Below are positions 1 to 8,986 of a stretch of DNA of 64,000 bases, piece by piece (positions within the stretch are counted from its first letter, which is position 1; each line of letters opens with the position of its first letter). The notes under the pieces were generated by a model. The model did not search any database, was not told where the DNA came from, and was given only the letters and a program-made list of their open reading frames with translations. The stretch spans positions 267,686 to 331,685 of the forward strand of contig RYFE02000003.1 in the NCBI GenBank assembly GCA_004138175.2. The letters run 5' to 3'. The position numbers and the translations under genes are program-made. This DNA is from Chloroflexales bacterium ZM16-3 (GTDB lineage Bacteria; Chloroflexota; Chloroflexia; Chloroflexales; Chloroflexaceae).

Positions 1-927
1 AAGTGCGGCCTGTCGATCGATAACCTGCTGGAGGTCGACATGGTGCTGGCCGACGGCAGCTTCGTCACCGCTAACGCCAAGCAGCACCCCGACCTGTTCT
101 GGGCCATCCGTGGCGGCGGCGGCAACTTCGGGGTGGTCACATCCTTCCTGTTCCGGCTGCACGCGATCGACACCGTCTATGGCGGCCCGATGCTCTGGCA
201 TATGGACCAGGCCGCCGAGGCCATGCGCTTCTACCGCGACACGATCAGCGGCGCGCCCGAGGATCTGAACGGATTCTTCGCCTTCCTGACCGTCCCGCCC
301 GGCGCGCCTTTCCCCGAGGATCTCTGGATGAAAAAGATGTGCGGCGTAGTCTGGTGCTACACCGGGCCGCTGGAGCAGGCCGCGCAGGTGTTCGCGCCGA
401 TGCGGGCCTTCGGCCCGCCTGCGCTCGACTTCGTCGGCCCGCTGCCGCACCCGGCGCTGCAGGGCATGTTCGACCCGATCTACCCGTCCGGGATGCAGTG
501 GTACTGGCGGGCCGACTTCGTGAACGAGCTGAGCGAGCAGGCGATCGACCTGCACGTCAAGTACGGCTCGCAGATGCCGAGCATGCACTCGACCATGCAC
601 CTCTACCCGGTCGACGGCGCCGTACACCGGGTCGGCAAGGACGCCACCGCCTTCAGCTTCCGTGACACGCGCTGGGCCGAGGTGATCGTCGGCGTCGATC
701 CCGACCCGGCCAACGCCGATAGGATCACCCGCTGGTGCAAGGATTACTGGCTGGCGCTGCACCCGCACTCGGCCGGCGGGGCCTACGTCAACTTCATGAT
801 GGACGAGGGACAGGAGCGGGTGCAAGCCACCTACCGCGACAACTACGCCCGCCTGGCCAGGGTCAAGGCGCAGTACGACCCAGCCAACCTGTTCCGGGTC
901 AACCAGAACATCAAGCCGGCTGCCTAG
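1..927 (+). CDS. FAD-linked oxidase, BBE family (5' truncated)
   Basis: The reading frame is open from the window edge, so the gene begins upstream. What is visible is the second half of a PCMH-type FAD-binding domain (GLSIDNLL, then VLADGSFVTA and a FWAIRGGGGNFGVVTSF block that contacts FAD) followed by substrate and berberine-bridge-like C-terminal sequence ending in YDPANLFRVNQNI, the hallmark end of this family. Such enzymes are flavin oxidases or dehydrogenases of sugars, alkaloids or other alcohols; the substrate cannot be read from sequence. The N-terminal part with the possible His and Cys flavin attachment sites is missing. A strong hairpin follows the stop. Confidence 0.85.
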   Translation, partial: KCGLSIDNLLEVDMVLADGSFVTANAKQHPDLFWAIRGGGGNFGVVTSFLFRLHAIDTVYGGPMLWHMDQAAEAMRFYRDTISGAPEDLNGFFAFLTVPPGAPFPEDLWMKKMCGVVWCYTGPLEQAAQVFAPMRAFGPPALDFVGPLPHPALQGMFDPIYPSGMQWYWRADFVNELSEQAIDLHVKYGSQMPSMHSTMHLYPVDGAVHRVGKDATAFSFRDTRWAEVIVGVDPDPANADRITRWCKDYWLALHPHSAGGAYVNFMMDEGQERVQATYRDNYARLARVKAQYDPANLFRVNQNIKPAA

Positions 928-996
928 CGCAAAGCGCCTGAGCGCAGAGCGTAGTGCTGTACGCGATGTTGTAGCCCGATCAACGTGCGCTGGATC

Positions 997-1035
997 AGGG
1001 GCTTGAGCGTGACTTCGTCACGCTCAAGCCCCTTT
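997..1035 (+). terminator. Intrinsic terminator after FAD oxidase
   Basis: A perfect 17 bp stem (arms 997-1013 and 1017-1033) with a TTC loop, followed by only a short T run. It separates the oxidase from purF. Confidence 0.7.
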
Positions 1036-1080
1036 ACTGTTGCGCCGTTGTCGGCCGCCGTCACCGGCGAGGATTTGCTG

Positions 1081-1089
1081 TGCTATACT
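1081..1089 (+). promoter_or_regulatory. Extended -10 promoter upstream of purF
   Basis: TGCTATACT is an extended -10 element with the hexamer TATACT at 1084-1089. No good -35 is seen 17 bp upstream, which is usual for the extended type. A start near 1096 would give a purF leader of about 64 bases. Confidence 0.4.
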
Positions 1090-1159
1090 TTTGTTAAAGG
1101 CTTAACCAATTATTGAGGAAAGGTTGCGGGCGCCGCGCGCCCGCGGAGGATCACGCACC

Positions 1160-2608
1160 ATGGAGAGCCCCCGCATGCGGGATGCGACGACCGAGTTTGA
1201 TCCGTTCGAGCGCGATGACAAGCCCGCGCACGAGTGTGGCATCTTCGGGATAGTCGCCCCCGATGCTGATGTCGCCCGGCTGACCTTCTTCGGACTCTAT
1301 GCGCTCCAGCACCGCGGTCAGGAGAGCGCGGGCATCGCCGTGTCGAACGGTCGCGGGCTGCGCTACTATAAGGAGATGGGCCTGGTCTCGCATGTGTTCA
1401 ACGAGGACAACCTGCGCCCGCTGGTGGGCCAGTTTGCGATCGGCCACACCCGCTACTCGACCACCGGCTCATCAAAGCTGGAGAACGCCCAGCCCTTTGT
1501 GGTTGAGAGCGCCCTCGGCCCGCTGGCCGTGGGCCATAACGGCAACCTGGCTAACGCCTCGGCCCTGCGCCGCGAGCTGCTCCAGCGCGGCGTTGGCCTC
1601 ACCAGCACCAGCGACTCGGAGGTGATCACCCAGATGCTCGCTGGCGGCGAGGGTCGCACCTGGGAGGAGAAGCTCAGGGTGTTTATGGTGCGCGCCCAGG
1701 GTGCCTATTGTCTGACGGTGCTCACCCGCGACGCGCTGTTCGCTGTGCGCGACCCGTGGGGCCTGCACCCGCTCTGCCTTGGCCGCCTCGGCGAGCGCGG
1801 CTGGGTGGTGGCATCGGAGAGCTGCGCCTTCGGCACGATCGGCGCGCAGTTTGTGCGCGAGGTGGAGCCGGGCGAGATCCTGATGCTCACCGAGGATGGG
1901 CCGCAGGTGATCGCGCGCATGCCGGCCGCGCGATCGGCCGCCTGCCTGTTCGAGTATATCTACTTCGCCCGCCCCGACAGCGTGCTTCAGGGGGCCTCTC
2001 TCCACGCCGTGCGCGTCTCGCAGGGCCGCGAGCTGGCCCGCGAGTCGCCCTGCGATGCCGATGTGGTGATCCCGGTGCCCGACAGCGCCGTGCCCGCCGC
2101 GATCGGCTACGCCCAGGAGTCGGGCATCCCCTACTCCGAGGGTCTGATCAAGAACCGCTATATCGGGCGCACCTTCATCCAGCCCGACGACCAGCTGCGT
2201 AAGGTGGGCATATCGCTGAAGTTTAACGCCCTCACCGAGAACCTGGCCGGCAAGCGGGTGGTGATGATCGATGACAGCATTGTGCGCGGCCATACCTCCG
2301 GCCCGATCGTGCGCCTGCTGCGCGAGGCCGGCGCCACCGAGGTACACATCCGTGTCTGCTCGCCGCCGATTAAGCACCCCTGCTTCCTCGGCGTCGATAT
2401 GGCCAGCTACCCCGAGCTGATCGCCCACCGCATGAGCATCCCCGAGATCCAGAAGTACCTTGGCGTCAATAGCCTGGCCTACCTCAGCCTCGATGGCCTC
2501 ATCCGCTCGACCCGCCGCGAGCCGGGGAACTTCTGCAAGGGCTGCTTCATCGGCGAGTATCCGGTCGATATTGAGGTGCTGGATAAAGAGCTGTTTGAGG
2601 TGCGGTGA
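1160..2608 (+). CDS. purF: Amidophosphoribosyltransferase
   Basis: Catalyses the first committed step of purine synthesis: PRPP plus glutamine to 5-phosphoribosylamine. The N-terminal Ntn glutaminase domain starts at Cys26 (AHECGIFGIV), so a 25-residue propeptide must be removed, as in the Bacillus-type enzyme. The PRPP loop VVMIDDSIVRGHTSG lies in the C-terminal domain. Cysteines in AACLFEY, HPCFLG and CKGCFIGEYP fit the [4Fe-4S] ligands of the Bacillus type. The frame is open from a TTG at 1124, but the ATG at 1160 is chosen because GGAGGA at 1145-1150 sits nine bases upstream. purC and purM are nearby but on the other strand. Confidence 0.97.
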   Translation: MESPRMRDATTEFDPFERDDKPAHECGIFGIVAPDADVARLTFFGLYALQHRGQESAGIAVSNGRGLRYYKEMGLVSHVFNEDNLRPLVGQFAIGHTRYSTTGSSKLENAQPFVVESALGPLAVGHNGNLANASALRRELLQRGVGLTSTSDSEVITQMLAGGEGRTWEEKLRVFMVRAQGAYCLTVLTRDALFAVRDPWGLHPLCLGRLGERGWVVASESCAFGTIGAQFVREVEPGEILMLTEDGPQVIARMPAARSAACLFEYIYFARPDSVLQGASLHAVRVSQGRELARESPCDADVVIPVPDSAVPAAIGYAQESGIPYSEGLIKNRYIGRTFIQPDDQLRKVGISLKFNALTENLAGKRVVMIDDSIVRGHTSGPIVRLLREAGATEVHIRVCSPPIKHPCFLGVDMASYPELIAHRMSIPEIQKYLGVNSLAYLSLDGLIRSTRREPGNFCKGCFIGEYPVDIEVLDKELFEVR

Positions 2609-2610
2609 GG

Positions 2611-2651
2611 AGAGAGGTGTGGAGAGAGTGAAACTCTCTCCACACCTCTCT
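2611..2651 (+). repeat. 19 bp perfect hairpin between purF and the next gene
   Basis: Arms 2611-2629 and 2633-2651 are perfectly complementary around a GAA loop. There is no T tract, and the SD of the next gene follows directly, so it may stabilise or partly terminate the purF message rather than end transcription. Confidence 0.75.
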
Positions 2652-2668
2652 CTGAGGAGCGAAGTGAC

Positions 2669-3727
2669 ATGTCCCGCCTGCGCGATCTCGGCATAACCAT
2701 CGGCGATATGCAGCCCGGACCGCAGAACGCGATCACCGATGTGCCGGGGGTGATGGTCGGCCACACCACCCTGATCTTTGATGAGCCACAGGTGGCCCGC
2801 ACCGGCGTGACGATGATCGTCCCCCGCGATGGCGCGATCTGGTCGGACCACGTGTTCGCCGCCTACCACGTCTTCAACGGCAATGGCGAGATGACCGGCC
2901 TGCCCTGGATCGATGAGTCGGGTATGATCGGCGCGCCGATCGGGATCACGAACACCTTCCAGGTGGGCGTGGTGCGCGATGCGATCATCCGCTACGCGAT
3001 GGATCACGGGCTCTACGAGAGCTTCTTCCTGCCGGTGGTGGCCGAGACCTACGATGGCCACCTGAACGATATCGGTGCCTTCCATGTGACGACCGAGCAC
3101 GCTATTGCGGCGATCGAGGTGGCCTGTAGCGGCCCGGTGGCCGAGGGCAATGTTGGCGGCGGCACCGGCATGAACTGCCACGAGTTCAAGGGCGGCATCG
3201 GCACCGCCTCGCGGTTGGCCGAGACAGGGAGCGGCCCCTTCACTGTGGGCGTGCTGGTGCAGACGAACTACGGCCTGCGCGGCGACCTGCGGGTGGACGG
3301 GGTGCCGGTTGGGCGTATGATCGGCCCCGAGCTTGTGCCGACGCCCTGGCCCCGCCACGAGTCATCCAGCTCGATCATCGTGGTGATCGCCACAGACGCG
3401 CCGCTGCTACCGGTGCAGTGCCGACGCCTGGCCCAGCGCGCCACCACCGGCCTGGCCCGTGTGGGCGGCTACGGCCATAACTCTAGCGGCGATATCTTTC
3501 TGGCCTTCGCCACCGGCAACCACCTGCCTGCCGGCCCCGCCAGCGCTTACAATCTGCGCATGTTGCCCCACGAGCAGATGGACCCGCTCTTTCACGGCGT
3601 GGCCGAGGCCACCGAGGAGGCCATCCTCAACGCGCTTTGCGCTGCCGAGACAATGGTAGGATTCCAGGGCCGCACCTCGCACGCCCTGCCCCACGATCTG
3701 CTGCGCGCGGCGGTGGGGATGCGGTAG
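2669..3727 (+). CDS. P1 family peptidase (DmpA/BapA-like N-terminal nucleophile aminopeptidase)
   Basis: A 352-residue member of peptidase family S58, self-cleaving aminopeptidases that release N-terminal D- or L-residues or beta-peptides. Recognisable blocks are the opening RLRDLGITIGDMQPGPQNAITDVPGVMVGHTT, GGGTGMNCHEFKGGIGTASR in the middle, and SSSSIIVVIATDAPL, where the last Ser before IIVV would be both the self-cleavage site and the nucleophile. In characterised members the residue before this Ser is Gly or Asn; here it is Ser. The SD GAGGAG precedes the ATG. It follows purF by 60 bp across a hairpin; no functional link to purines is evident. Confidence 0.88.
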   Translation: MSRLRDLGITIGDMQPGPQNAITDVPGVMVGHTTLIFDEPQVARTGVTMIVPRDGAIWSDHVFAAYHVFNGNGEMTGLPWIDESGMIGAPIGITNTFQVGVVRDAIIRYAMDHGLYESFFLPVVAETYDGHLNDIGAFHVTTEHAIAAIEVACSGPVAEGNVGGGTGMNCHEFKGGIGTASRLAETGSGPFTVGVLVQTNYGLRGDLRVDGVPVGRMIGPELVPTPWPRHESSSSIIVVIATDAPLLPVQCRRLAQRATTGLARVGGYGHNSSGDIFLAFATGNHLPAGPASAYNLRMLPHEQMDPLFHGVAEATEEAILNALCAAETMVGFQGRTSHALPHDLLRAAVGMR

Positions 3728-3753
3728 GGGCGCAGCGCGCTGCCTCCCTACAA

Positions 3754-3788
3754 CCTGCGCCGACGCTGGAACCGCCCGCGCAGGCGGG
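3754..3788 (+). repeat. Dispersed GC-rich repeat, copy 1
   Basis: A stretch starting CCTGCGCCGACGC and ending CCCGCGCAGGC recurs at 28245-28276 with two differences over about 32 bases. It lies in the non-coding gap 3728-3890, where otherwise only GC-rich sequence and a CAGTGATA-type octamer trace are seen. Confidence 0.6.
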
Positions 3789-3890
3789 CGGCTGGCCGCG
3801 GACCCCCGTGACGCAGCTTCAGCCGCCAGCAACAATGCAGCTGGCGGCTCCGTGATTCAGTCCCTCAGTGATATGGTATCATGACCGGCT

Positions 3891-5141
3891 ATGGAAGAAT
3901 TACTGCTTGAGATTCATGGGATCGCCCAGGGCGGCGATGGGGTTGGCCGGGTGGACGGCCTAGTCGTCTTCGTTACCGGCGCCCTGCCCGGCGAAGAGGT
4001 GCTCGTCCAGATCAGCGAGCGCCGCCCGAGCTACGCCCGAGGGTCGGTGGTCGAGGTGGTTCGCCCCTCGCCCGACCGGGTCGCCCCCATCACTGCCGAC
4101 GACGGCCACGCCGCCTGGCAACATATCGCCTACCCGGCCCAGCTGCGCCTGAAGGAGCAGATCGTGCGCGAGCAGCTGGCCAAGCTGGCCGGCCTGAGCG
4201 AGCCGCCCATCGCGCCGATCCTGGCCGCCCCGCAGCCCTGGGGCTACCGCAATACGGCCCACTTGCACGTCGAGGGCGTGAAGGTCGGCTACCACTACTC
4301 CGGCAGCCGCCACGTGTCCGACCTAGAGCACGACCCGCTGCTGCTGCCCGCGCTAAACGTGGCCCTGGCGGGCCTGCGCGAGGTGTTGCCCACCTTTAAA
4401 TCCGCCGTCGAAGGGGTGACGCTGCGGGCCAGCGCGGCCTACGGCTACGCGGTGGGCCTGCTCCACGGCCACAACCGCTCGTCGCCCGCCGACCTGGCCG
4501 ACCTCGGGGCGGCCTGGATGGCCCGCTCGCCCATCCTGGCCGGTGTGGCCGTGGACTCGCCCGGCTACGAGCAGCCGTCTCCAGTAGATATTCACGAGGA
4601 GCTGGGCGGGGTGGCCTTCATCCTCAGCCCGGACACCTTCTTTCAGGTGAACGCCTCCCAGGCCGGGCGTATGCTGGAGGTGATCCGCGAGCAGCTGGAC
4701 ATGCAGCCCGGTGAGTCGCTGCTCGACGCCTACAGCGGCGCGGGGGTCTTCGCCATGCCGCTCTCGGCTGGCCTGAAGCAGGTGGTTGCGATTGAGGAGA
4801 ACCCCTCGGCGGTGGCCGACGGGGTGCGCAGCCTGCCCTACAACGGGATCGTTAACGTCGAGTTTATCCAGGCCGCCACCGAGCGCGCCCTGCCCCGCAT
4901 CGAGGGCCCCTTCGACGCGGCGATCGTCGACCCGCCCCGGCGCGGCTGCCACCCGGCCGTGCTAGAGGAGCTGGCCCGCCTCGCGCCGGCGCGGATCGCC
5001 TATATCTCCTGCCACCCCGGCATCCTGGCCCGCGACCTCGGCCCGCTCCTAAACGTCGGCTACCGGCTGGATCTCGTCCAGCCCGTGGACCTCTTTCCGC
5101 AGACGCCGCACGTCGAGAGCGTGGTCATCCTGCGGAAATAG
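3891..5141 (+). CDS. Class I SAM-dependent 23S rRNA (uracil-5-)-methyltransferase, RlmD/TrmA family
   Basis: A 416-residue RNA m5U methyltransferase. An N-terminal TRAM RNA-binding domain (residues about 1-60) is followed by the linker and a C-terminal Rossmann domain with SAM motif LLDAYSGAGVFAMPL, the DPPRRG motif, and the catalytic cysteine Cys374 in YISCHPGILARD. E. coli RlmD binds a [4Fe-4S] cluster through cysteines just after the TRAM domain; the matching stretch here (GHAAWQHIAYPAQLRLKEQ) has none, so this is a cluster-free version. The target uridine cannot be told from sequence. It converges with purC across a heptad hairpin. Confidence 0.9.
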   Translation: MEELLLEIHGIAQGGDGVGRVDGLVVFVTGALPGEEVLVQISERRPSYARGSVVEVVRPSPDRVAPITADDGHAAWQHIAYPAQLRLKEQIVREQLAKLAGLSEPPIAPILAAPQPWGYRNTAHLHVEGVKVGYHYSGSRHVSDLEHDPLLLPALNVALAGLREVLPTFKSAVEGVTLRASAAYGYAVGLLHGHNRSSPADLADLGAAWMARSPILAGVAVDSPGYEQPSPVDIHEELGGVAFILSPDTFFQVNASQAGRMLEVIREQLDMQPGESLLDAYSGAGVFAMPLSAGLKQVVAIEENPSAVADGVRSLPYNGIVNVEFIQAATERALPRIEGPFDAAIVDPPRRGCHPAVLEELARLAPARIAYISCHPGILARDLGPLLNVGYRLDLVQPVDLFPQTPHVESVVILRK

Positions 5142-5204
5142 CCGATAGCCGATAGCCGATAGCCGGGTCTCAATTTCGGCTATCGGCTATCGGCTATCGG
5201 CTAT
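5138..5204. terminator. Convergent hairpin built of ATAGCCG heptads
   Basis: Two 28-base arms (5138-5165 and 5177-5204) made of repeated ATAGCCG / CGGCTAT heptads face each other around an 11-base loop. It lies exactly between the stop codons of two convergent genes and overlaps both ends, so it probably terminates both. Confidence 0.75.
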
Positions 5205-5944
5205 TAAAAGCTCGCTGTCATATCCGCCACCTGGAGGTAGCGCTCCTTGATCGCGGCGAGCAGCGCCTCGTCCACCTGGGGGGCGTTGCGGTAGACCTGC
5301 TTGTCCAGCATGCGCGCCTTCTCGCCGCCCGGCCAGATCCGCCAGGAGTCGTTGTCGATCACATCGGCGACGATCAACTTGCCCGTGGGCAGGTGGCCGA
5401 ACTCGATCTTGATATCTACCAGGGTCACGTCCTGCCTGGCCCATGCCCGCGCCAGGGCGGCGCAGACCTCGCGGCCGGTGGCGATCATCTGCTGAACCTC
5501 AGCCGCTGTGGCGATGTTCTGGGCCACGATCTCGCCCTCGCTGATCTGCGGGTCGTGGGCGGCGTCGTCCTTGAGGAAGAACTCGACCAGGGGCGGGTCG
5601 AAGGGCTGTCCCTCGGCCACCTCGGGGTTGCGGCGCAGGTAGGAGCCGGTGGCCAGGCGGCGCATCACCACCTCCAGCGGCAGCATCGCGCAGCGGCGCA
5701 CCACGGTCATGTCGTCGGCGGGGGCGCTCACAAAGTGGGTGGCGATGCCCTCGCGCCCCAGGTAGGCCAGCACGTTGGCGGTGGTGCGCCCGGCGATCGC
5801 GCCCTTGCCCGCGATCTCGCTGCGCCGCGCCCCGTCCCCCGCCGTAATCCCGTCTTTATGCACCAGCACCACCAGATCCGGGTCGTCCGGGTGGGCGTAG
5901 ATGATCTTGGTCTTGCCCTCGGCAAGCATTGTTCCGAGCTGCAT
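5204..5944 (-). CDS. purC: Phosphoribosylaminoimidazole-succinocarboxamide (SAICAR) synthase
   Basis: Condenses CAIR with aspartate using ATP, the eighth step of de novo purine synthesis. The 246-residue protein is full length for the bacterial single-domain type. The opening LAEGKTKIIYAHPD forms the ATP site, RRLATGSYLRRNP and EFFLKDDAAHDPQ are family blocks, and VDIKIEFG plus VADVIDNDSWRIWP complete the nucleotide and substrate sites. An alternative start lies two codons away but the ATG at 5942-5944 is used. It heads a leftward stretch shared with purM and hisG, separated from them by a repeat-rich spacer. Confidence 0.97.
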   Translation of the reverse strand: MQLGTMLAEGKTKIIYAHPDDPDLVVLVHKDGITAGDGARRSEIAGKGAIAGRTTANVLAYLGREGIATHFVSAPADDMTVVRRCAMLPLEVVMRRLATGSYLRRNPEVAEGQPFDPPLVEFFLKDDAAHDPQISEGEIVAQNIATAAEVQQMIATGREVCAALARAWARQDVTLVDIKIEFGHLPTGKLIVADVIDNDSWRIWPGGEKARMLDKQVYRNAPQVDEALLAAIKERYLQVADMTASF

Positions 5945-5998
5945 GGCGGTATTCTCCTAGATCCAATACGTTTTGAGTAAGGAATCTGCCACCGGGTA

Positions 5999-6272
5999 GC
6001 CCTCACCCCCAACCCCCTCTCCCTGAGCGGGAGAGGGGGAGCCGAAAGCATCCGGGTGCGAAATCTCCCCTCTCCCCTTGAGGATTTAGGGGCGGACAGA
6101 ACACGTGTAGTATGTGGCGATTCACCGTATCAGCAAAAGATCGCCCCCCCTCGCCCGCCGCAGCGGGAGAGGGGGCTGGGGGGTGAGGGCCAAAAGCCGC
6201 CCCAACGCCATGAATCGCCTCGTCACCCAAATGTTCTGTCGCCCCTAAAAGGGAGAGGGGTTGGGGGTGAGG
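5999..6272. repeat. Nested REPIN-like GC-rich inverted repeats
   Basis: The 372 bp gap 5945-6316 has no gene. It holds a CCCTCACCCCC-type palindromic unit at about 5999-6042, an opposite unit ending GGGGGGTGAGGGCC at about 6148-6190, and a second inverted pair at about 6066-6103 and 6233-6261 sharing the TGTTCTGTC/GCCCCT core. Paired inverted units of this kind recur at 35284-35418. Confidence 0.7.
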
Positions 6273-6316
6273 GGGCAAGACCGGCGCACAATCAGCTTAT
6301 TTGAAGGGTATTGCTC

Positions 6317-6859
6317 CTAGATCTGGTCGCGCAGTATCACCCGGTGCCGCTCGCGGGCGGCGGCCACCGCGCGCCGGATGATATTGTGTACCTCCTCGGG
6401 GCGGTGGACATTGGTCAGGGTCAGCAGGTGGCCCGAGGCGTCGCCGCCGCGCAGGGTGATGTCGCCGATGTTGGCCATGCGCTCGCCGACATTCTGGGTG
6501 AAGTCTATGTCCTGGATGCGGATCAGCTCGTAGTTCTCCTGGGTGATGTTCAGCAGGCCGCGCCTTACCACCACCCGGTCGTCGGTGACCTCGTAGCGCA
6601 CGCCGACCGACAGGAAGGGTCGGCCACTCCAGAGCTGTTGCTCGTCGGTGGGCGGCGTCGGCGCATCCGGCGCGGCCGCCTCTGCCGGCGGGTCTAGCTC
6701 ATCCATCAGCTCGTCGACCGTCACCAGCAGGTTGTCGGCGATTGTGCTCACCAGGACGCCCTGCTGCTCCCTGGAGATGGTCGAGAGATCGATCCCGCTT
6801 TGGGCTAGCGCCTGCCAGATCGCGGCGCTGATCTTCGCGTGGGCCTGTTCGATACCCAT
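6317..6859 (-). CDS. PH domain-containing protein (bPH2-like)
   Basis: A 180-residue protein. Residues 1-55 form a short helical region, then a Pro/Ala-rich acidic linker (DPPAEAAAPDAPTPPTDE), then a bacterial pleckstrin-like domain from LWSGRPFLSVGVRYEVTDDRVVVRRGLLNITQENYELIRIQDIDF to the C terminus. In YdbS-type proteins this domain follows membrane segments, but none is seen here, so it is likely soluble. Function unknown. It stands between purC and purM, perhaps only as a passenger. Confidence 0.75.
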   Translation of the reverse strand: MGIEQAHAKISAAIWQALAQSGIDLSTISREQQGVLVSTIADNLLVTVDELMDELDPPAEAAAPDAPTPPTDEQQLWSGRPFLSVGVRYEVTDDRVVVRRGLLNITQENYELIRIQDIDFTQNVGERMANIGDITLRGGDASGHLLTLTNVHRPEEVHNIIRRAVAAARERHRVILRDQI

Positions 6860-6913
6860 CGTTCATCCTCGTTCTTCGGTGGAATGTGGCGGCGCAGCCG
6901 CCACATTCGAAAC

Positions 6914-7930
6914 TTATGCCAGAACAACCCCGGCGCTCGCCGTGACCTCGCCGACGTGGCGGGCCTCGGGGACGGCGGCCAGCGCGGCGGCCACCGCATC
7001 GGCGGGCACGATGGCGAGCATGCCAAGCCCCATGTTCAGGGCGTGGAACGCCTCGGCCTCGGCCACTCCGCCCCGCTCGACCAGGTAGGTGAAGATCGGT
7101 GGGATCTGCCAGCTGCCCCGGCGGATGCTCGCGCCCATGCCCTCGGGCAGGGCGCGCGGCAGGTTGTCGAAGAGCCCGCCGCCGGTGATATGGGCCAGCC
7201 CCTTGAGCGTCACGGCGGCGCGCAGGGCGTCCACCTCGGCCAGGTAGCTGCGGTGGACGGCCAGCAGCGCCTCGCCGACGCTCTGGCCGCCGAGGATCGC
7301 CGGGCGGGCGTGGTAGCCCTCATCGGCATCAACGATCCGGCGGGCCAGCGAGTAGCCGTTGGTGTGCAGGCCGCTAGAGGGCAGGGCCAGCACCGCGTCG
7401 CCGGGGGCGATATCGGGCCGGGGCAGCATCTGGGCGCGGTCCACCGCCCCGATGATCGTGCCGGCCAGGTCGAAGGCCCCGGGCGCGTACACATCGGGCA
7501 TCTCAGCCGTCTCCCCGCCGAGCAGGGCGCAGCCAACCGCCTTGCACGCCTTGGCCGCCCCGCCCACCACCGCCGCCACCTGCTCGGGGTCGAGCCTGGC
7601 CGACGCGACATAATCCAGGAAGAAGAGCGGGCGCGCGCCCTGGGCGAGGATATCATTCACACAGTGGTTGACCAGATCCTGGCCGACGGTGTCGTAGCGG
7701 CCGAGGGCTGCGGCCACGAGGGTCTTCGTGCCCACCCCATCGGTGCTGGCCACCAGGACGGGCGCATGGAGGCCGGCCAGGGCCAGGCTGGCGTCAAAGC
7801 AGCCGCCAAAGGCCCCCATGCCAGCCAGGACAGCCGGGCCGTGGGTGGCGCGCACGGCGGCGGCCATTAGCTCGTTGGCCCGCGTCGCCGCCGCGATATC
7901 GACGCCAGCCTTCGCGTAGGTGTCGCTCAT
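6914..7930 (-). CDS. purM: Phosphoribosylformylglycinamidine cyclo-ligase (AIR synthetase)
   Basis: Closes the imidazole ring of AIR from FGAM with ATP, step five of purine synthesis. The 338-residue protein opens with TYAKAGVDIAAAT, carries the ATP-binding VLVASTDGVGTKT block, the GGETAEMP motif and the closing LKGLAHITGGGLFDNLPR region. The frame stays open upstream into hisG, but the ATG at 7930 is preceded directly by AAGGAGACAT and matches the family start, so the longer form is rejected. The gap to hisG is 26 bp, so the two are probably cotranscribed. Confidence 0.96.
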   Translation of the reverse strand: MSDTYAKAGVDIAAATRANELMAAAVRATHGPAVLAGMGAFGGCFDASLALAGLHAPVLVASTDGVGTKTLVAAALGRYDTVGQDLVNHCVNDILAQGARPLFFLDYVASARLDPEQVAAVVGGAAKACKAVGCALLGGETAEMPDVYAPGAFDLAGTIIGAVDRAQMLPRPDIAPGDAVLALPSSGLHTNGYSLARRIVDADEGYHARPAILGGQSVGEALLAVHRSYLAEVDALRAAVTLKGLAHITGGGLFDNLPRALPEGMGASIRRGSWQIPPIFTYLVERGGVAEAEAFHALNMGLGMLAIVPADAVAAALAAVPEARHVGEVTASAGVVLA

Positions 7931-7956
7931 ATGTCTCCTTAATAGGGTGCCTAACG

Positions 7957-8964
7957 CTACGCGAGCGCAGCGAGCAAGCGTGCATACGCATCGCACTGCG
8001 CCTGGAAGACGTGCTGAACCTGCACGGTGGTGATGCTGAAGGCGCCGATATCGCGCAGGTGGTCGGTGGCGGGCAGCAGCTCCTCCTGGGGCACAACGAC
8101 ATTCACCGCGTACCATGGCGGGTCAGATATTCCCTCGGCGGAGAATTTGCTCCAGACGGGGGAGATCGTCGGCCCCTGGAGACCGGCCAGCCCCTGGCGC
8201 GCCGTCACCTTGCGGCCGACGACCTCGACCGATTCGCCGGGCACATTGGCGGTGAGCGAGTAGAACAGTCGCCCGCGGCGGCGGGCCTCAATCAGCTCAA
8301 GCAGCTGCCGCAGCGGGGCCAGCTTGCTCGGGTCGGCCCGCAGGCTGCGCCGCGAGCCGATCAGCATGCCCTGGGATCGCAGGATCGGCCCGCCGACGAT
8401 CTTCAGCTTATTCTCGCGGATGGCCGACCCCGTCTCGGTAATATCGGCGATGATATCTGCGTAGCCCAGGCTGGGGGCAGCCTCGGTGGCCCCGTGAGAC
8501 TCGACCAGCTCGAAGACATTGATCCCCTGGCTGTAGCAGAAGTTGCGCACCGTGTCGATATACTTGGTGGCGATGCGCAGGCGCTTCCCCTGGCCCTGCA
8601 TCTCCACAGCCAGGTCGGCCAGATCCTGCCAGGAGCCGACGTCCACCCAGCCCTGGGGCACGGCGAAGACCAGCTCGACCCGCCAGAAGCCCAGGTCGTC
8701 GAAGATCACCAGCAGGTTCTCGTCGTCGTCGCGCTGCTCGCGCACCAGATCAAGTCCACTGACGCCGATATCGATGCTGCCCTCGGACACCTTCTCGACA
8801 ATATCGGCGGGGCGGTGAAGCAGCACCTCGGTGTCGGGCAGTCCGCGTAGCGTAGCAGTGTACTGGCGCGGGTTGGATCGCGTCACGCGCAGGCCGCAGC
8901 TCTCTAGCAGGGCCAGCGTGGCATCGTAGCCAGCGCCTTTTGAGGGTATCCCGAAGCGTAGCAT
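7957..8964 (-). CDS. hisG: ATP phosphoribosyltransferase, long form
   Basis: First enzyme of histidine synthesis, joining ATP and PRPP. The 335-residue protein starts LRFGIPSKGAGYDATLALLESCGL, contains the periplasmic-binding-protein-like catalytic domains (GSIDIGVSGLDLV, GYADIIADITETGSAIREN) and a C-terminal regulatory domain (NVPGESVEVV, GLQGPTISPV, LRDIGAFSITTVQVQHV). That last domain marks the long, histidine-inhibited form that works without a HisZ partner, which matters for judging the hisS-like gene two genes upstream. It is followed closely by purM. Confidence 0.93.
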   Translation of the reverse strand: MLRFGIPSKGAGYDATLALLESCGLRVTRSNPRQYTATLRGLPDTEVLLHRPADIVEKVSEGSIDIGVSGLDLVREQRDDDENLLVIFDDLGFWRVELVFAVPQGWVDVGSWQDLADLAVEMQGQGKRLRIATKYIDTVRNFCYSQGINVFELVESHGATEAAPSLGYADIIADITETGSAIRENKLKIVGGPILRSQGMLIGSRRSLRADPSKLAPLRQLLELIEARRRGRLFYSLTANVPGESVEVVGRKVTARQGLAGLQGPTISPVWSKFSAEGISDPPWYAVNVVVPQEELLPATDHLRDIGAFSITTVQVQHVFQAQCDAYARLLAALA

Positions 8965-8986
8965 AGCGGTTTGATCGGGGGCGGCA

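Noticed and set aside
1472..3358. Long leftward ORF of 628 codons opposite purF and the peptidase
   Set aside because: Antisense to two well-supported genes; such ORFs are common in GC-rich DNA and its protein has no recognisable domain.
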